A DNA stretch of 64,000 nucleotides from Streptomyces sp. CB02058 (GCF_001905505.1 NZ_LIPG01000005.1:537621-601620), one strand, 5' to 3'; shown: positions 16,764 to 25,983, counted from the stretch's first letter. Program-made: numbers and translations. The notes: a model not told the origin generated them from the letters alone.

Positions 16764-18542
16764 TCACAGCGGTGGCTTCAGCCGGGCCACCCCGCGGAGT
16801 ACGCGCGGGCTGAACCGCGACAGCAGACGCACCCCCCGGGCCTCGGGTGTCACCGGCACAACTGCCCTGTTGTGCACCACGGCTTCGAGGATGGCGCGGG
16901 CCACCTTCTCCGCAGGGTAGTTGCGGCGTGCGTAGAGCTTCGCCGTCCGTTCGCGGAGTCGCGCCTCCTCGGTCTCGTCGGCCCCGGCGAAGTGTGCGGT
17001 GGCGGTGATGCCGGTGTTGACGAAGCCCGGGCAGATCGCGCTGACGCCGATCGACTTCCCGGCCAGTTCGGCGCGGAGGCACTCGCTGAGCATCAGCACC
17101 GCGGCCTTGGAGGTGCTGTACGCGGGCAGGGCGAGTGACGGCTGATACGCCGCAGCCGAGGCGACGTTGACGATATGGCCGCCCTGGCCTCGGGCGGCCA
17201 TGCGGCTGCCGAAGGCCCGGCAGCCGTGGATGACTCCCCACAGGTTGACGTCGAGCACCTTCCGCCAGTCCTCGGCGGTCGTGTCGAAGAAGGAGCCCGA
17301 CAGTCCGATGCCCGCGTTGTTCACCAGGACGTCGACGACTCCGTACTCCGCGGCGACCTTCTCGGCGAGGCGCTCCATCGCCTTCTCGTCGCCGACATCG
17401 GCCACTTCGGCCCATGCGTCCGTCGCTCCGGCGGCCAGCGCCGACTCGGCGGTACGTGCCGCGCCCTCCGCGTCCAGGTCGACGACCACCACGCGCGCAC
17501 CCGCCGCGGCGAACGACAGAGCGGTGGCCCGCCCGATTCCCGAAGCCGCTCCCGTCACCAGCACCAACTGCCCGCCAAAGCGCTCGGCATGGGGACCGGG
17601 CGCCTTCCCGGTCTCCGCGGCGGAACGGGAGGTTTCGCCCTGGCCGGTCTCCTCCGCGAGGACGAAGTCACTGATCCAGGACGCCAGCTGATCGGGCCTG
17701 GTACGTGGAATCCAGTGCTTGGCCGGAAGCGACCGGCGGACCAATCTGGGTGCCCACCGGTCCAGTTCGTCGTAGAGCACCGGCGAGAGAAAGGCGTCGC
17801 CGGTCGGAGTGATCAGCTGGACCGGCACATGGGCGTACGCGTCCGGGCGTGGCCGGCGCATGCGGGAGCGGATGTTGTCGCGGTACAGCCAGGCGCCGTT
17901 GGCCGCGTCCTGAGGGAGCGAGGCCGTCGGATACCCGTCGGCGGGCACCTTCTCCATCCGGCGCAGGATGCGCGGCCACTGCCGGCCGAGCGTGCCGCGC
18001 CAGGCCAGCTCCGGCAGGACCGGTGTGTGCAGGGCGTAGATGTACCAGGACTTGGCGCCCTGCCCGAGCAACTGGCCCACGCGGCGGGGGTTCGGGTGTG
18101 CCGTGCGCTTCTTGACCCAGTGCCCGAGGTGGTCCAGGGACGGGCCGGACATCGAGGTGAACGACGCGATCCGGCCCTTGGTCCGCTCTACCGTCGCGAA
18201 CTCCCACGCCTGGACGGAGCCCCAGTCGTGGCCGACCAGGTGCACCGGGGCGTCCGGGCTCACGGCGTCCACGACGGCGAGGAAGTCGTCGGTCAGCTTC
18301 TCCAGGGTGAAGCCCCCGCGCAGCGGCTTCGGGGTCGTCGAGCGACCGTGTCCCCGCACGTCGTAGAGCACCACGTGGAACCGGTCCGCCAGGCGTCCCG
18401 CGACCTCGGACCAGACCTCCTTGCTGTCCGGATAGCCGTGCACCAGCACGACCGTCGGCTGTGCCGGGTCGCCCAACTCGGCCACGCACAGCTCGATTCC
18501 GCCCGTACTCACCCAGCGCTCGCGCGCGCCTCGCAGATCCAC
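16764..18542 (-). CDS. Alpha/beta hydrolase fused to short-chain dehydrogenase
   Basis: The 592-residue product joins two enzymes. The N-half is an alpha/beta hydrolase of the epoxide-hydrolase/dehalogenase type, with oxyanion motif HGYPDS from residue 35, nucleophile motif GHDWGS and a late AKHWIP supplying the histidine. The C-half is a classical SDR with cofactor motif TGAASGIGRA, NNAG and the catalytic YSTSK. The GTG at 18542 is preceded by GAGGAGG. Fusion implies a two-step conversion, such as ester/epoxide opening then alcohol oxidation, but no substrate can be read. It is transcribed away from the ABC operon across a region with DnaA boxes. Confidence 0.88.
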   Translation of the reverse strand: MDLRGARERWVSTGGIELCVAELGDPAQPTVVLVHGYPDSKEVWSEVAGRLADRFHVVLYDVRGHGRSTTPKPLRGGFTLEKLTDDFLAVVDAVSPDAPVHLVGHDWGSVQAWEFATVERTKGRIASFTSMSGPSLDHLGHWVKKRTAHPNPRRVGQLLGQGAKSWYIYALHTPVLPELAWRGTLGRQWPRILRRMEKVPADGYPTASLPQDAANGAWLYRDNIRSRMRRPRPDAYAHVPVQLITPTGDAFLSPVLYDELDRWAPRLVRRSLPAKHWIPRTRPDQLASWISDFVLAEETGQGETSRSAAETGKAPGPHAERFGGQLVLVTGAASGIGRATALSFAAAGARVVVVDLDAEGAARTAESALAAGATDAWAEVADVGDEKAMERLAEKVAAEYGVVDVLVNNAGIGLSGSFFDTTAEDWRKVLDVNLWGVIHGCRAFGSRMAARGQGGHIVNVASAAAYQPSLALPAYSTSKAAVLMLSECLRAELAGKSIGVSAICPGFVNTGITATAHFAGADETEEARLRERTAKLYARRNYPAEKVARAILEAVVHNRAVVPVTPEARGVRLLSRFSPRVLRGVARLKPPL

Positions 18543-18856
18543 GCCGCCTCCTCGTCCAGTGCCGGCGTTGCGGTACGCGTCCGTAACGTGACACCGACGA
18601 ATGTGGCAACCGGCGGGCGGCCGCGTCAAGGGATGCCCCGAACCTGTGGACAACGGAACGGGGGCCTGTTCCACCGGTCTGTGGACATGTCCGGCCCTGT
18701 CCCTGTGGACATCGCACCTCGGCGTCCTGTGGGCGGACCGCGGCCCCGTATCCCCCTCCATGGGGTCCCCCTACGGGTCCGTACGCCTGGAGTCGGACGC
18801 GGATACAACCGTCTGGTCTGACGACTCCTGTGGCGCGCACCACTACCGTCGAGTAC
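18543..18856. other. Divergent region between hydrolase-SDR gene and ABC operon
   Basis: The 314 bp hold no gene. They carry a perfect DnaA box and two near-matches at 18645-18712. Just before the ABC operon GGATACAACC could serve as a -10 region, but no clear Shine-Dalgarno sequence precedes the first ATPase gene, so its mRNA may be leaderless. Confidence 0.6.
18645..18712. promoter_or_regulatory. DnaA-box cluster (one perfect, two near)
   Basis: Read on the minus strand, TTGTCCACA occupies 18645-18653 and ATGTCCACA occurs at 18680-18688 and 18704-18712. All three have the same orientation. The second and third differ from consensus only at the first base. Confidence 0.7.
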
Positions 18857-19876
18857 GTGACTGTGATCGCAATCGAAAGCCTGAGCAAGCGGTTCCCGAG
18901 GGTGACCGCTCTTGACCGGCTCTCCTTGGACATCGGACCGGGCGTGACCGGTCTGGTGGGTTCCAACGGGGCCGGCAAGTCCACGTTGATCAAGATCCTT
19001 CTGGGTCTGTCCCCCGCCACCGAAGGCCGGGCCGCGGTGCTCGGGCTGGACGTCGCCACCGAGGGCGCCGCGATCCGGGAACGGGTCGGATACATGCCCG
19101 AGCACGACTGTCTGCCCCCTGACGTGTCGGCGACGGAGTTCGTCGTCCACATGGCGCGGATGTCGGGGCTGCCGCCCACCGCTGCGCGCGAGCGCACCGC
19201 GGACACGCTGCGCCATGTCGGTCTGTACGAGGAGCGCTACCGTCCCATCGGCGGCTACTCGACCGGTATGAAGCAGCGGGTGAAGCTGGCCCAGGCTCTG
19301 GTCCACGACCCCAAGCTGGTCCTCCTCGACGAGCCGACCAACGGCCTGGACCCCGTCGGGCGCGACGAGATGCTCGGTCTGATCCGGCGCATCCACACCG
19401 ACTTCGGCATCTCGGTGCTGGTCACCTCGCACCTCCTGGGGGAGCTGGAGCGGACCTGCGACCACGTCGTCGTGATCGACGGCGGGGCGCTTCTGCGGTC
19501 CAGCTCGACCAGCGACTTCACCCGCACCACCACGACACTGGCGGTCGAGGTCACCGACAGCGACGCGCACCCCGACGGCACGGGCGCCCTGCGGGAGGTC
19601 CTCACCGGCGCCGGGATCAAGCTCGTCGGCCACGACGGACTCGACGCGGAGGGGCTGCCGGGAGCCGGCCACATCCTCCTCGTGGAGGCGACGGGCGAGG
19701 AGACCTACGACCTGGTCCGCGACAGCGTCGCGGAACTCGGCCTCGGGCTCGTCCGGATGGAACAGCGACGCCACCGCATCGCCGAGGTCTTCCGTACCGA
19801 AGAGGCACCCGTCGCGGCCATGGCCGCGACGGCGGGCGCCGTCCAGCAGAAGGGGAGCGGTCGCGATGAGCACTGA
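18857..19876 (+). CDS. ABC-2 type transporter ATP-binding protein
   Basis: The ATPase has Walker A GSNGAGKST, a signature region GGYSTGMKQRVKLAQAL and Walker B LVLLDEPTNGLDP. The C-terminal ~100 residues are typical of exporters of the NatA/CcmA type. The start is uncertain: GTG at 18857 (VTVIAIESLSKRF) begins the conserved part, with GTG codons at 18863 and 18830 as alternatives, and none has an RBS. The stop overlaps the following permease start by 11 bp. It is the first gene of a four-gene set of two ATPase/permease pairs. The exported compound is unknown. Confidence 0.88.
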   Translation: MTVIAIESLSKRFPRVTALDRLSLDIGPGVTGLVGSNGAGKSTLIKILLGLSPATEGRAAVLGLDVATEGAAIRERVGYMPEHDCLPPDVSATEFVVHMARMSGLPPTAARERTADTLRHVGLYEERYRPIGGYSTGMKQRVKLAQALVHDPKLVLLDEPTNGLDPVGRDEMLGLIRRIHTDFGISVLVTSHLLGELERTCDHVVVIDGGALLRSSSTSDFTRTTTTLAVEVTDSDAHPDGTGALREVLTGAGIKLVGHDGLDAEGLPGAGHILLVEATGEETYDLVRDSVAELGLGLVRMEQRRHRIAEVFRTEEAPVAAMAATAGAVQQKGSGRDEH

Positions 19877-20774
19877 GACCGGGACCGCGGCCGGGAGCGA
19901 CACCTCCCGGATCCACAACATCGGATACCGCGCCTACGACGGCGCCCGGCTGGGCCGGGCCTACGCCCGCCGGTCGCTCTACTCGCAGTCCCTGCGGGGC
20001 TCGTTCGGACTGGGCAGGTCCGCGAAGTCCAAGGTGCTGCCGATGCTGCTGTGCGGGGTGATGTGCCTGGTGGCGCTGATCCTCGTCGCTGTCGCCATCG
20101 CGACGCCGAACATGACGAAACTGCCCATCAAGTACACGGACTTCGCGATCTACCTGCAGGCCGTGATCGGACTGTTCATCGCCTCCCAGGCGCCGCAGTC
20201 CGTGTCCCGGGACCTCCGCTTCAAGAGCGTGCCGCTGTACTTCTCGCGGCCCATCGAGCGCGTCGACTACGTGCTCGCGAAGTACGCGGCGATGGCATCG
20301 GCGCTGCTCATCCTCACCGGACTGCCCCTCGTCATCCTCTACGTGGGCGCGCTGCTGGCCAAGTTCGACTTCGCCGACCAGACCAAGGGCTTCGGGCAGG
20401 GGATGGTCTCGGTGGCGCTGCTCTCCGTACTGTTCGCCGGGCTCGGACTGGTCGTCGCCGCGCTGACCCCGCGCCGGGGATTCGGGGTCGCCGCCGTGAT
20501 CGCCGTACTGACCATCACCTACGGCGCCGTCTCCACCGTCCAGGCGATCGCCTGGCAGACGGACTCGCCCGGCGCCATCACCTGGCTGGGGCTGTTCTCC
20601 CCCATCACGCTGATCGACGGAGTGCAGACCGCGTTCCTCGGTGCCGTCTCCGCGTTCCCCGGCGGTGACGGGCCGGGAGCCGGAGCGGGCGTCGTCTATC
20701 TGCTCGTTGTCCTCGCGCTCGTCGCCGGCTCGTACGCCGTACTGATGCGCCGCTACCGGAGGGTCGGCCTGTGA
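19866..20774 (+). CDS. ABC-2 type transporter permease
   Basis: This is a 302-residue membrane protein with about six hydrophobic segments after a roughly 55-residue cytoplasmic N-terminus (IHNIGYRAYDGARLGRAYA). It belongs to the ABC-2 permease superfamily by size and context. The ATG at 19866 lies inside the end of the ATPase gene and has AAGGGGAGCGGTCG upstream, so the two are translationally coupled. Its own stop overlaps the next ATPase start by 4 bp. Confidence 0.87.
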   Translation: MSTETGTAAGSDTSRIHNIGYRAYDGARLGRAYARRSLYSQSLRGSFGLGRSAKSKVLPMLLCGVMCLVALILVAVAIATPNMTKLPIKYTDFAIYLQAVIGLFIASQAPQSVSRDLRFKSVPLYFSRPIERVDYVLAKYAAMASALLILTGLPLVILYVGALLAKFDFADQTKGFGQGMVSVALLSVLFAGLGLVVAALTPRRGFGVAAVIAVLTITYGAVSTVQAIAWQTDSPGAITWLGLFSPITLIDGVQTAFLGAVSAFPGGDGPGAGAGVVYLLVVLALVAGSYAVLMRRYRRVGL

Positions 20775-21682
20775 CCACCATCGAGATCGACCACACCTCC
20801 CGCTGGTTCGGCAATGTGGTCGCCGTCAACGACGTGAGCATGACCGTGGGTCCCGGGGTCACGGGACTGCTCGGCCCCAACGGAGCCGGGAAGTCGACGC
20901 TGATCAACATGATGGCCGGCTTCCTCGAACCGTCGACCGGCACGGTGACGCTCGACGGCAGCCGGATCTGGCGCAACGAGGCGGTCTACAAGGCGATCGG
21001 GATCGTGCCGGAGCGGGAGGGCATGTACGACTTCCTCACCGGACGCGAGTTCGTCGTCGCCAACGCGGAGCTGCACGGCCTGGGCGACGCGGCGGCGGCG
21101 AAGGCGCTGGCCACGGTCGAGATGGAGCACGCGCAGGACCGCAAGATCTCGACGTACAGCAAGGGCATGCGCCAGCGCGTGAAGATGGCGTCCGCGCTGG
21201 TCCACGAGCCCTCGGTGCTGCTGCTCGACGAGCCGTTCAACGGGATGGACCCGCGCCAGCGCATGCAGCTGATGGATCTGCTGCGCCGCATGGGCGCGGA
21301 GGGCCGCACGGTGCTCTTCTCCTCGCACATCCTCGAGGAGGTCGAGCAGCTCGCCTCGCACATCGAGGTGATCGTGGCGGGCCGTCATGCCGCGTCCGGC
21401 GACTTCCGGAAGATCCGGCGGCTGATGACGAACCGGCCGCACCGCTATCTCGTGCGCTCCAGTGACGACCGGGCCCTGGCGGCGGCGCTCATCGCCGACC
21501 CGTCGACGGCGGGCATCGAGGTCGACGTGACGGAACAGGCCCTGCGCATCCAGGCGGTCGACTTCGGGCGCTTCACCACGCTGCTGCCGAGGGTGGCACG
21601 CGAACACGGCATCCGGCTGCTGACCGTCTCCCCGTCCGACGAGTCCCTCGAATCGGTCTTTTCCTATCTCGTAGCGGCCTGA
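20771..21682 (+). CDS. ABC-2 type transporter ATP-binding protein (second pair)
   Basis: The 303-residue ATPase has Walker A GPNGAGKST, signature YSKGMRQRVKMASAL and Walker B VLLLDEPFNGMDP. The GTG start at 20771 forms a GTGA overlap with the permease stop. Its final codons, GTAGCGGCCTGA, are immediately repeated as GTAGTGGCCTGA (21671-21694), giving a second stop in the same frame. It is similar to, but clearly distinct from, the first ATPase, so the operon may encode a heteromeric exporter. Confidence 0.88.
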   Translation: MTTIEIDHTSRWFGNVVAVNDVSMTVGPGVTGLLGPNGAGKSTLINMMAGFLEPSTGTVTLDGSRIWRNEAVYKAIGIVPEREGMYDFLTGREFVVANAELHGLGDAAAAKALATVEMEHAQDRKISTYSKGMRQRVKMASALVHEPSVLLLDEPFNGMDPRQRMQLMDLLRRMGAEGRTVLFSSHILEEVEQLASHIEVIVAGRHAASGDFRKIRRLMTNRPHRYLVRSSDDRALAAALIADPSTAGIEVDVTEQALRIQAVDFGRFTTLLPRVAREHGIRLLTVSPSDESLESVFSYLVAA

Positions 21683-21694
21683 GTAGTGGCCTGA
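21671..21694. repeat. 12-bp tandem duplication of the ATPase 3' end including its stop
   Basis: GTAGCGGCCTGA (21671-21682, Val-Ala-Ala-stop) is followed directly by GTAGTGGCCTGA (21683-21694). Eleven of 12 bases match. The unit length is a multiple of three, so the duplicate stop is in frame. Confidence 0.85.
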
Positions 21695-21712
21695 AAGGAG
21701 CTGTGAAGCGTC

Positions 21713-22432
21713 ATGTACGACCCCACAGTCGCCCGGCTCACCTACCGGGCCCTGCTCGGCCGGCGCCGGGCCGCCATCCTGTTCGTCCTGCCCGTCCTCC
21801 TGGTGGCCATCTCGGTGGCGGTACGGGCGTTCGCCGGAGCCGATGACGGCGTCGCCTCCGGTGTGCTGGGCGGATTCGCCCTCGCCACGATGGTGCCGCT
21901 GATCGGTGTCATCGCCGGGACCGGCGCCATCGGGCCGGAGATCGACGACGGTTCGATCGTCTATCTGCTGGCCAAGCCGGTGAAGCGCCCCACGATCATC
22001 TTCACCAAGCTGATCGTCGCCGTCGCCGTCACGATGCTCTTCTCGGCACTGCCGACGTTCGTCGCGGGGCTGATCCTCAACGGCAACGGCGGACAGATCG
22101 CCGTGGCCTACACGATCGCGGCGCTGGTCGCCTCGATCGCGTACAGCGCGCTGTTCCTGCTGCTCGGAACCGTCAGCCGGCACGCGGTGGTCTTCGGCCT
22201 GGTGTACGCGCTGGTGTGGGAGGCGCTCTTCGGCAGCCTGGTGCCGGGGGCCAGGACGCTCAGCGTGCAGCAGTGGTCCCTCTCGGTCGCCGAGAAGGTC
22301 GCGGGGGACGGTCTGGTCACCGCGGACGTGGGCCTGCCGCTCGCCACGGTCCTTCTGGTCGGGGTCACGGTGGTCGCCACCTGGTACGCGGGCCAGAAGC
22401 TGAGGGGGCTGAAGCTCGCCGGGGAGGAGTGA
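21713..22432 (+). CDS. ABC-2 type transporter permease (second pair)
   Basis: This is a 239-residue permease with about six hydrophobic helices and the fragment FVLPVLLVAISVAVRAFAG near the N-terminus. AAAGGAG precedes the ATG at 21713. It closes the four-gene exporter operon and is followed by a strong hairpin at 22504-22530. The IDDGSIVYLLAKPVKR segment is common in ABC-2 permeases that act with NatA-like ATPases. Confidence 0.86.
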   Translation: MYDPTVARLTYRALLGRRRAAILFVLPVLLVAISVAVRAFAGADDGVASGVLGGFALATMVPLIGVIAGTGAIGPEIDDGSIVYLLAKPVKRPTIIFTKLIVAVAVTMLFSALPTFVAGLILNGNGGQIAVAYTIAALVASIAYSALFLLLGTVSRHAVVFGLVYALVWEALFGSLVPGARTLSVQQWSLSVAEKVAGDGLVTADVGLPLATVLLVGVTVVATWYAGQKLRGLKLAGEE

Positions 22433-22764
22433 GACCGGCCTTTGTGGGACCGGCCCGTTTGGAAGCGGTCCTCGGGACCGCCCTCGCGGAGCACGCCCTT
22501 GCGCAACCCCCGTCCGCCGGACGGGGGTTGTTCCGTGTGGCGGTGTATCCGCGTGACTGTACGGTTGTCGGCTCGTTGTGCCGGGTGCGTGGAGGCAACT
22601 GGAATCCGTGGCGTCGAGCTTTCGTGAATCAGGGGAATGCCGGCAACGGTGAGGCGATGCCCGCCCGGCCGGCCATCGAGTGAGTGGCAACCGTGAGCGT
22701 CCTCCGCCCTCGCAGCCCGGGGACAGGGCTCCCCTTGCCGTTCCCACGCACGAGAGGCACACCC
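22433..22764. other. Intergenic region after ABC operon
   Basis: The 332 bp contain the terminator at 22504-22530 and then a moderately GC-rich stretch leading to the next gene. I see no other gene or clear operator. Confidence 0.6.
22504..22530 (+). terminator. Terminator hairpin after ABC operon
   Basis: CAACCCCCGTCCG and CGGACGGGGGTTG form a perfect 13-bp palindrome around one base, followed by TTCCG. Only the outer part can pair in practice. Confidence 0.75.
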
Positions 22765-23457
22765 ATGCCCACGGAAGTCGCCCTGCTCGAATCCCAGGCC
22801 CTCCGGGTCGAGCAGATGGGGCGCGTCGAAGTGCTCGACAAGGTGAAGAGCCTTGTCATGCTCCCCGACGGAATTCACCTTCGCACAGAGGAGGTGGCTC
22901 GGTACTTCGAAGTATCCACAGCTTCTGTCAGGAGGCTCACCGACCGGCATCAGGACGAACTGGTCAGCAATGGAATGAGGGTGCTGCGAGGCGCTGAACT
23001 GCGGTCCTTCCATAGCGACACGATGTCGCTGCGGAAGGGGGAGGAGGCGAAAAGTTATCCACAGGCAGCCACTCAACTCCGCCTCTACACGCGCAGGACC
23101 GTGCTCAACATCGCCCTGCTTCTTCGCGACAGCGATATCGCGCGCAGCGTCCGGACCCACCTGCTCGACGCCGAGGAGGACCTCAGGGCCTCCTACGTAT
23201 CGCTCGACCGGCGCGTCACGCGTATCGAGGGCTGTCTCGCCGATGTGGGAAGCGCGCTCCAGGAGCTCGGGCCCGTGCTCGGCCGGATGTCGCAGCGCTT
23301 CGACTCCCTGGACCGGAAGCTGGACGTCACCCACCAGCTCATCGGTGCCGTCAGTGTCCGGCTCACCGACGTCTCGCAGGACGTCATCCGGCTCGACGCC
23401 CGCATGGACGATCTGGCTCGCCGGCTGAGAGACCTGAGCCGCCGCACGAGCGGCTGA
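22765..23457 (+). CDS. DNA-binding-like protein with C-terminal coiled coil (antirepressor-like)
   Basis: The 230-residue protein starts at ATG 22765 (MPTEVALLESQALRVEQ). Its centre, PDGIHLRTEEVARYFEVST followed by VRRLTDRHQDEL, looks like a helix-turn-helix, and RLYTRRTVLNIALLLRDSD recalls phage antirepressor/KilA-type proteins. The last 75 residues (LADVGSALQELGPVLGRM, MSQRFDSLDRKLDVTHQL) are heptad-rich and probably a coiled coil. Similar actinomycete proteins are sometimes labelled restriction endonucleases, but I see no nuclease motif. Two DnaA boxes lie inside the coding sequence. A chromosome- or plasmid-related DNA-binding role is possible; function is unknown. Confidence 0.7.
   Translation: MPTEVALLESQALRVEQMGRVEVLDKVKSLVMLPDGIHLRTEEVARYFEVSTASVRRLTDRHQDELVSNGMRVLRGAELRSFHSDTMSLRKGEEAKSYPQAATQLRLYTRRTVLNIALLLRDSDIARSVRTHLLDAEEDLRASYVSLDRRVTRIEGCLADVGSALQELGPVLGRMSQRFDSLDRKLDVTHQLIGAVSVRLTDVSQDVIRLDARMDDLARRLRDLSRRTSG
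22912..23063 (+). promoter_or_regulatory. Two DnaA boxes inside a coding region
   Basis: GTATCCACA at 22912-22920 and the perfect TTATCCACA at 23055-23063 lie in the 5' half of the antirepressor-like gene. The TTA they contain is not an in-frame leucine codon (the frame reads agt-tat-cca-cag). Confidence 0.55.
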
Positions 23458-23716
23458 CGGCCCGGGTCCGGGGGCCACCGCGTAAATGGGTGGTCCTCGG
23501 ACGCGGTCCTCGGGCAGAGTGGGGTGAACGGCGCGGAGACGAACACGCCGTTCACCAGGACCGGGAGAGGAGCGCGGCGATGACCAGGAGTCCGAGTCCG
23601 TCGCGTTCCCGACAGGGTGGTCCGCAGCCGGCACCGCGGTAGCTTCATCAGCTGCCCGCGCAGTTGCCCGCAGGACCCCGGGTGGCCCTCACCGCACATC
23701 GCGCGGGCCACCTCCC

Positions 23717-23803
<87 letters not shown>

Positions 23804-23893
23804 CCGCAGCCCGAAGAGCCGACCGGAACCGGCCCGAAGAACCGGCCCGAAGTGCCCGCCAGGCCGCCGACAAGCGACGAGCGCAGCCCGGCC

Positions 23894-24709
23894 CTACGAG
23901 CGCCGGGCCGTCCTCAGCAGCTCCTCCAGCACCACAGCGATGCCGTCGTGCTCGTTCGACGCGGTGATCTCGTGCGCCACGGCCTTCAGTTCGTCGTGCG
24001 CGTTGGCCATCGCCACGCCGTGCTGCGCCCAGCCGAACATGGGGATGTCGTTCGGCATGTCGCCGAACGCCAGTGTGTCCGCCGCCTTGAGCCCCAGGCG
24101 GCGGGCGGCCAGGGAGAGGCCGGTCGCCTTGCTGAGCCCCAGCGGCAGGATCTCCACGACACCCGGGCCGGCCATGACCACGTTCACCAGGCTGCCGACG
24201 GCCTGCCGCGCCGCCCCGGCGAGGGCGTCGTCGTCCAGCTCCGGGTGCTGGATGTAGACCTTGTTCAGCGGAGCGGTCCACATCTCGGCGGGGTCGTCCA
24301 TGGAGTGCGTGGGAAGCGGCCCCTCCTGCACTTGGTAGCCGGGGCCGACGAGCACCTCGCCCTCCAGCCCGTCCCGGCTCGCCGCCAGCGCGAGCGGGCC
24401 GACCTCCGCCTCGATCTTGGACAGCGCGAGCCCGGCGAGCTGCCGGTCCAGGGTCAGGGAGGTCAGCAGCTTGTGCTCGCCCGCGTGGTAGACCTGCGCG
24501 CCCTGGCCGCACACGGCCAGGCCCTCGTAACCCAGGTCGTCCAGGATGTGCCGGGTCCAGGGCACCGCTCGTCCGGTCACGACGATGTGCGCGGCGCCGG
24601 CCTCGGTGGCCGCGGTCAACGCCTCACGGGTGCGCTCGGAAACCGTGTGGTCGTCACGGAGCAGGGTGCCGTCGAGGTCCGTGGCGACGAGCTTGTACGG
24701 GAAGGTCAC
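23894..24709 (-). CDS. HAD-superfamily (Cof-type) phosphatase coupled to serS
   Basis: This 271-residue Cof-type hydrolase begins VTFPYKLVATDLDGTLLRDD, with motif I DLDGT, motif II VTGRA and motif IV GDMPNDIPMFGWA. The GTG start at 24709 overlaps the serS stop (GTGA), which implies translational coupling to seryl-tRNA synthetase. The substrate is unknown. Linkage to serS could be historical or reflect a metabolite-proofreading role. It is paralogous to the HAD gene at 13345-14187 (shared DLDGTLLRDD start and GDMPND). Confidence 0.88.
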   Translation of the reverse strand: MTFPYKLVATDLDGTLLRDDHTVSERTREALTAATEAGAAHIVVTGRAVPWTRHILDDLGYEGLAVCGQGAQVYHAGEHKLLTSLTLDRQLAGLALSKIEAEVGPLALAASRDGLEGEVLVGPGYQVQEGPLPTHSMDDPAEMWTAPLNKVYIQHPELDDDALAGAARQAVGSLVNVVMAGPGVVEILPLGLSKATGLSLAARRLGLKAADTLAFGDMPNDIPMFGWAQHGVAMANAHDELKAVAHEITASNEHDGIAVVLEELLRTARRS

Positions 24710-25983
24710 TTGGAGACCGGTTCCAGGACCTCGCGGCCGCCCAGGTACGGACGGAGCATCTCCGGCACACGCACCGAGCCGTCGGGCAGCTGGTGGTTCT
24801 CCAGGATCGCCACGATCGTGCGGGGTACGGCGCAGAGCGTGCCGTTCAGCGTGGCCAGCGGCTGGACCTTCTTGCCGTCCCGCATACGGACGGAGAGCCG
24901 GCGCGCCTGGAAGCCGTCGCAGTTCGACGCGGAGGTCAGCTCGCGGTACTTGCCCTGGGTCGGGATCCACGCCTCGCAGTCGAACTTCCGCGAGGCCGAA
25001 GCGCCCAGGTCACCGGTGGCGACGTCGATCACCTGGAACGGCAGCTCCAGGCCCGTGAGCCACTGCTTCTCCCAGTCGAGGAGCCTGCGGTGCTCGGCCT
25101 CGGCGTCCGCCGGGTCGACGTACGAGAACATCTCGACCTTGTCGAACTGGTGCACACGGAAGATGCCCCGGGTGTCCTTGCCGTACGTGCCCGCCTCGCG
25201 GCGGAAGCAGGGCGAGAATCCGGCGTACCGAAGGGGCAGCTTGTCGGCGTCGATGATCTCGTCCATGTGGTACGCCGCGAGGGGGACCTCCGACGTGCCG
25301 ACCAGGTAGTAGTCGTCCTTCTCCAGGTGGTACACGTTCTCCGCGGCCTGGCCGAGGAAGCCCGTGCCCTCCATGGCGCGCGGGCGGACCAGCGCGGGGG
25401 TCAGCATGGGGATGAAACCGGCCTCGGTGGCCTGCGCGATCGCCGCGTTGACCAGGGCGAGCTCCAGCAGGGCGCCGATGCCCGTCAGGTAGTAGAAGCG
25501 CGATCCGGAGACCTTGGCGCCGCGCTCCATGTCGATGGCGCCCAGCGCCTCGCCGAGCTCCAGGTGGTCCTTGGGCTCGAAGCCCTCGGCGCCGAAGTCA
25601 CGGATGGTGCCGTGCGTCTCCAGGACGACGAAGTCCTCCTCGCCGCCGACCGGGACGTCCTCGTGGACGACGTTGCCGAGGAGCAGGAGCAGGCGCTTGG
25701 CCTCGGCGTCGGCCTCGTCCTGGGCGGCGTCGGCGGCCTTGACCTCGGCCTTCAGCTGATCGGCCTTCTTGAGGAGCTCGGCGCGCTCCTCGGGGGTGGC
25801 CTTGGGGATCAGCTTCCCGAGCGACTTCTGCTCGGAGCGGAGTTCGTCGAAGCGGACGCCGGACGACCTGCGCAGCTCGTCGGCGGAGAGCAGGGCGTCG
25901 ACGAGCGCGACGTCCTCTCCACGGGCGCGCTGGGAGGCGCGAACACGGTCGGGGTCCTCACGGAGCAGGCGAAGGTCAATCAC
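24706..25983 (-). CDS. serS: Seryl-tRNA synthetase
   Basis: SerRS charges tRNA-Ser with serine (class II, subclass IIa). The 425-residue product has the N-terminal coiled-coil tRNA-binding arm (about 28-100), motif 2 CFRREAGTYGKDTRGIFRVHQF and the C-terminal motif 3 region with LNGTLCAVPRTIVAILEN. The GTG start at 25983 begins the canonical MIDLRLLREDPDRVRAS. The Shine-Dalgarno is weak (GAGG directly before the start). The upstream 680 bp carry a DnaA-box cluster. Confidence 0.97.
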   Translation of the reverse strand: MIDLRLLREDPDRVRASQRARGEDVALVDALLSADELRRSSGVRFDELRSEQKSLGKLIPKATPEERAELLKKADQLKAEVKAADAAQDEADAEAKRLLLLLGNVVHEDVPVGGEEDFVVLETHGTIRDFGAEGFEPKDHLELGEALGAIDMERGAKVSGSRFYYLTGIGALLELALVNAAIAQATEAGFIPMLTPALVRPRAMEGTGFLGQAAENVYHLEKDDYYLVGTSEVPLAAYHMDEIIDADKLPLRYAGFSPCFRREAGTYGKDTRGIFRVHQFDKVEMFSYVDPADAEAEHRRLLDWEKQWLTGLELPFQVIDVATGDLGASASRKFDCEAWIPTQGKYRELTSASNCDGFQARRLSVRMRDGKKVQPLATLNGTLCAVPRTIVAILENHQLPDGSVRVPEMLRPYLGGREVLEPVSK

